From positions 1-9,011 of the forward strand of contig CAZYKR010000187.1 of the NCBI GenBank assembly GCA_964648005.1: a stretch of 9,011 nt of DNA, written 5' to 3'. The notes under the pieces were generated by a model. The model searched no databases. It was given only the letters and a program-made list of their open reading frames with translations, and had not been told where the DNA came from. Both the position numbers and the translations under genes were made by a program. Shown piece by piece: positions 6,724 to 9,011 of this stretch. This stretch comes from JAGQTE01 sp964648005. Lineage in GTDB: Bacteria; Actinomycetota; Acidimicrobiia; Acidimicrobiales; Acidimicrobilacustridaceae. Every line of letters starts with the position of its first letter. Position 1 is the stretch's first letter.

Positions 6724-6757
6724 GCGAGCGACCGGTCCGCTGGGGGCGCGGCGCCAG

Positions 6758-6779
6758 TCCTCATCGGATCCTCATCGAT
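6758..6779 (+). repeat. Two direct 9-base repeats with 11-bp period upstream of the secreted esterase
   Basis: TCCTCATCG occurs at 6758-6766 and again at 6769-6777. The 11-base spacing puts both copies on the same face of the helix. Tandem 11-bp units are the usual binding layout of OmpR/PhoB-type response regulators. The pair lies in the 96-bp gap between the racemase stop and the esterase ATG, about 41 bases before that ATG. GGATC (6766-6770) and GATCC (6777-6781) also form a short inverted repeat over the second unit. Regulatory function is inferred from arrangement and position only. Confidence 0.35.
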
Positions 6780-6819
6780 CCCCCACGGTCGGCCCACAGC
6801 CGGGGGCGACGCTCGTCCC

Positions 6820-7929
6820 ATGGCAGCCCGATCGCGCTCGACACACACCGCATCATCCAGCTCGTACCGCCCTAGGCGCATCGTCGTCGACGTGGCACTC
6901 GCCGTCGTCGCCGTGCTGTGCCTCGGCATGCTGCCGGCGCACGCCGCACCACAGCGCGCCGACGCGTTGTTGCCGGCGTGGGTGCGCCGGCCCTGCGTGC
7001 CCACGGCCATCCCCGAGCCGCTGGTGGCCGGCTCCTACTGCCGCAACGTGGTGGTCGACGGCGCCGTGCGCGAGTTCTTGCTCTACGTGCCGGCACAGCG
7101 CGATGCCGCCGGTGCGCCGCTCGTCGTCATGCACCATGGGTCCGGTGGGGACGGGCTGCAGTTCTGGCGTACCTCGGGGTGGCGTGCCGTGGCCGACGAG
7201 CACGGAGCCGTCGTTGCCTTCCCCACGGGTCTCCAGCACTTCGTCACCGAGGATGGTGCGAACCGCTGGAGCACCAAGTGGAACGGTCTCGACCTCGTCG
7301 ACGACATCGACGTCGCACGCCGCCTGCCCGGCTACCCGTCGGATGCGCCGTGGCCGGCCGACGACATCGCCTTCGAACGGCAGCTCATCGACGACGTGGC
7401 AAGTGTCGTGCCGATCGATGCACAGCGCACGTTCGTCAGCGGGTTCTCCAACGGCGGGTCGTTCGCCAACCGGGTGGCGATCGAACTGCCCGACCGGGTC
7501 GCTGCGGTCGGCGCCTCGGGTGGTGGCGCCGTCATCCCCGCGACGTTCCCCTCGAACGACGAGGCGCCGGCGGATCTGTGGCTGATCATCGGCAGCGCCG
7601 ACGACCGGTTCCTCGCGGGCAGCGGCCTCGACGAGTTGCCCCTCGACCCGGCTGAGATGGCGACGGTCCCGGTGCTGCGGGCGGCGATGGCAACGCACAC
7701 GTTGCGGTGGGGGTTGCCCGTCGTCCCCTGTCAGATCGACCGGCGTGCAACCTCCACGACGCTCGTGTTCTGCGCTGCGGGCCGCCCCGAGTTCCGACTG
7801 AGCATCGTGGACGACCTGACGCACGTCTACCCGCACGGCTTCGACCGACGGACGAATCCCTCCGGCATCGCTGCAGCGCGGGTGTTCTGGACCTTCTTCG
7901 CCTCCCACCCCCTCGGGGAGGTGCCGTGA
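6820..7929 (+). CDS. Secreted PHB-depolymerase/LpqC-like esterase (CE1-type)
   Basis: The 369-residue secreted serine esterase has an N-region with arginines at 17, 19 and 20, a hydrophobic core (about 21-38) and an AHA cleavage site near residue 42. C34 does not sit in a lipobox, so it is probably released and not a lipoprotein. FLLYVPA (87-92 region), VVMHHGSGGDG (102-112) and WSTKWNG (150-156) mark the family shared by PHB depolymerases, feruloyl esterases and mycobacterial LpqC. The nucleophile is S210 in SGFSNGGSFA, the acid is D261 or D262 in GSADDRF, and the base is H335 in LTHVYP. C59/C74 and C304/C318 may form disulfides. The ATG at 6820 is chosen because the next in-frame GTG (residue 25) would remove the charged N-region. 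The Shine-Dalgarno sequence is weak. The substrate could be a polyester or an ester-linked sugar polymer. Confidence 0.86.
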   Translation: MAARSRSTHTASSSSYRPRRIVVDVALAVVAVLCLGMLPAHAAPQRADALLPAWVRRPCVPTAIPEPLVAGSYCRNVVVDGAVREFLLYVPAQRDAAGAPLVVMHHGSGGDGLQFWRTSGWRAVADEHGAVVAFPTGLQHFVTEDGANRWSTKWNGLDLVDDIDVARRLPGYPSDAPWPADDIAFERQLIDDVASVVPIDAQRTFVSGFSNGGSFANRVAIELPDRVAAVGASGGGAVIPATFPSNDEAPADLWLIIGSADDRFLAGSGLDELPLDPAEMATVPVLRAAMATHTLRWGLPVVPCQIDRRATSTTLVFCAAGRPEFRLSIVDDLTHVYPHGFDRRTNPSGIAAARVFWTFFASHPLGEVP

Positions 7930-7958
7930 TGCCCGCACCGGATGTTCCGGGGCGTCGG

Positions 7959-7964
7959 TAGCAT
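7959..7964 (+). promoter_or_regulatory. Candidate -10 element of the PIG-L deacetylase gene
   Basis: TAGCAT (TANNNT) is followed by 8 bases and then the ATG at 7973. There is no Shine-Dalgarno sequence in the 43-bp gap after the esterase stop. The layout fits a leaderless or near-leaderless start of the deacetylase-phosphatase pair. No -35 is recognisable, so the call rests on spacing and motif alone. Confidence 0.35.
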
Positions 7965-7972
7965 CGGCCCTC

Positions 7973-8797
7973 ATGGCGACCCTGGTGACCTTCCATGCCC
8001 ACCCCGATGACGAGGCCATCGCAACGGGGGGCACCATGGCCCTCGCCGCTGCCGCCGGGCATCGCGTCATCCTGGTGACCGCCACGCGCGGCGAGCACGG
8101 GGAGCCGGTGCCCGGGGTGCTGCGCGACGGCGAGCAGCTGTGGGAGCGGCGGGTGGTCGAGACGCACGCCGCGGCCGAGGCGCTCGGGGTCGAGCGCGTG
8201 GCGTTCCTCGGCTACGTCGACTCCGGGATGATGGGCGAGCCGACGAACGACGATCCGGCGTGCTTCTGGCAGGCGGACCTCGACGAGGCCGCTGAGCGGC
8301 TGGCCACCATCCTGCGCGACGAAGGTGCTGACGTGCTCACCGTGTACGACGACCACGGTGGCTACGGCCATCCCGATCACATCCAGGTGCATCGGGTGGG
8401 GCATCGTGCTGCAGAGCTCGCCGGCGTAGCCGTCGTCTACGAGGCCACCATGAACCGCGACGCCATCCGGCGAGCGATGGCCGAGGTCACGGCCGAGATG
8501 ACCGCGGACATCGGCGAGGACCAGGCCGAGCGCATGGAGCGCGTCGTCGAGGAGGAGTTCGGCTCACCGGAGGCGCTCATCACCCACGGCGTCGACGTCA
8601 CCTCCGTGCTCGCCGCCAAGCGCGCCGCCATGGTGGCCCACGCCAGCCAGATCGCCGACGACTCGTGGTTCTTGCAGATGGACGACGAGACCTTCGGGCG
8701 GGCGTTCGGCACCGAGTGGTTCATCCGTGTGGGCGCCCCGCGCGCCGACGGGGCGGCGATGGGCGGCGACCTGTTCGCCGGCGTGTCCGTCGCCTGA
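7973..8797 (+). CDS. PIG-L/LmbE-family zinc deacetylase (mycothiol MshB/Mca superfamily)
   Basis: This cytosolic zinc hydrolase removes an acyl group from an N-acyl-glucosamine-type substrate in characterised relatives: MshB acts on GlcNAc-inositol in mycothiol synthesis, Mca on mycothiol S-conjugates. The 274-residue protein has the metal motif HAHPDDE (8-14; H10 and D13 as ligands, D12 the likely catalytic base) and GGYGHPDHI (129-137; H136 as the third ligand by analogy with MshB). Further hallmarks are TATRGEHGE (36-44) and VDSGMMGEP (82-90). The GMMGEP stretch is nearer Mca-like actinobacterial proteins than MshB, but I cannot decide between Mca, MshB and a paralogue with another substrate, so no gene symbol is given. 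ATG 7973 gives the family's normal N-terminus. The next gene starts 4 bp after the stop. Confidence 0.92.
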   Translation: MATLVTFHAHPDDEAIATGGTMALAAAAGHRVILVTATRGEHGEPVPGVLRDGEQLWERRVVETHAAAEALGVERVAFLGYVDSGMMGEPTNDDPACFWQADLDEAAERLATILRDEGADVLTVYDDHGGYGHPDHIQVHRVGHRAAELAGVAVVYEATMNRDAIRRAMAEVTAEMTADIGEDQAERMERVVEEEFGSPEALITHGVDVTSVLAAKRAAMVAHASQIADDSWFLQMDDETFGRAFGTEWFIRVGAPRADGAAMGGDLFAGVSVA

Positions 8798-8801
8798 GGC
8801 C

Positions 8802-9011
8802 ATGGCGCTCGTCCACCTCGTGCGGCACGCCGAGCCGGCAGCCACCTACGCCGACCATCCCGACCCCGGGCTGTCGACGCTCGGCCGGGCCCAGGCCGAG
8901 GCGGTCGTCGCCCGGCTGCTCCCGCTCGGCGGCGACCTGCTGACCTCGCCGCTGCGACGGACCGTCGAGACCGGCGAGCCCTTGGCGGCGGCGCGCGGTG
9001 TCGATCTCGTC
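8802..9011 (+). CDS. Histidine phosphatase (phosphoglycerate mutase-like), N-terminal part (runs off window)
   Basis: The first 70 codons of a histidine-phosphatase superfamily protein are present. The phosphoacceptor motif is VHLVRHAEP (4-12; R8, H9). LSTLGRAQAEAV follows, then DLLTSPLRRTVETGEPLA, whose SPLRRTxET segment matches the second conserved arginine region. Relatives dephosphorylate small metabolites, sugars or proteins, or act as phosphoglycerate mutases; the specificity cannot be read from this part. The ATG at 8802 starts 4 bp after the deacetylase stop, so the two are very probably co-transcribed and coupled. The reading frame is still open at the window edge. Confidence 0.9.
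   Translation, partial: MALVHLVRHAEPAATYADHPDPGLSTLGRAQAEAVVARLLPLGGDLLTSPLRRTVETGEPLAAARGVDLV

Noticed and set aside
6730..6737. GACCGGTC palindrome near the racemase stop, as a second copy of the operator at 4572-4587.
   Set aside because: It lacks the outer TT/AA bases and the 2-base centre of that site. An 8-bp GC-rich palindrome is expected by chance.
6790..6802. CGGC-CCACA-GCCG hairpin before the esterase gene, as a possible terminator of the racemase transcript.
   Set aside because: The stem is only 4 bp with no T-run after it, so it is likely chance at this GC content.
6853..8085. A 410-codon minus-strand open frame antisense to the esterase and the start of the deacetylase.
   Set aside because: It has no recognisable domain and is opposite a convincing secreted esterase with signal peptide and triad.

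Overview
The window is very GC-rich, with G or C at most third codon positions, frequent GTG starts and TGA stops. The gene content points to an actinomycetote: a UvrD2-type helicase, a PH/SHOCT membrane protein, a mycobacterial-type alpha-methylacyl-CoA racemase and a PIG-L/LmbE deacetylase of the mycothiol-enzyme superfamily. The PH protein's N-terminus (MPYP, then LDLHPHWW) reminds me of Acidimicrobiia, but that is recall and was not checked. The window holds ten protein genes, two of them cut by the window edges. I see no RNA genes, mobile elements, CRISPR arrays or phage genes. The DNA is densely coding and no gene-free stretch reaches 300 bases.

Left part (1-2557): the 5' end of a UvrD2-like helicase gene runs leftward off the window. 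An 88-bp divergent spacer separates it from a tightly packed rightward trio: a two-helix PH-domain protein with a C-terminal SHOCT motif, a signal-less BtuF-like binding-fold protein, and a small membrane-anchored four-cysteine protein. Both junctions within the trio are 4-base start/stop overlaps, so the three are probably co-translated.

Middle (2575-4532, minus strand): galT and galK, also joined by a 4-base overlap, encode two enzymes of the Leloir galactose pathway. galE and galM are not in the window. galK converges tail-to-tail on the trio.

Right part (4533-9011, plus strand): a 75-bp divergent spacer carries a perfect 16-bp TetR-type palindrome. It is followed by an RdmC-like alpha/beta hydrolase, an alpha-methylacyl-CoA racemase (CaiB/BaiF fold), a secreted PHB-depolymerase/LpqC-like esterase, a PIG-L deacetylase, and the start of a histidine phosphatase 4 bp behind it. 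The hydrolase and racemase may form one acyl-CoA or ester-processing unit controlled through the palindrome.

Several genes have a TANNNT (-10-like) hexamer only 6-9 bases before the start codon and no Shine-Dalgarno sequence, which suggests leaderless transcription. I found no convincing new defence, mobile or biosynthetic system. The best leads are the operator palindrome, the overlapping trio that includes a cytosolic BtuF-like protein, and an 11-bp-period direct repeat ahead of the secreted esterase.
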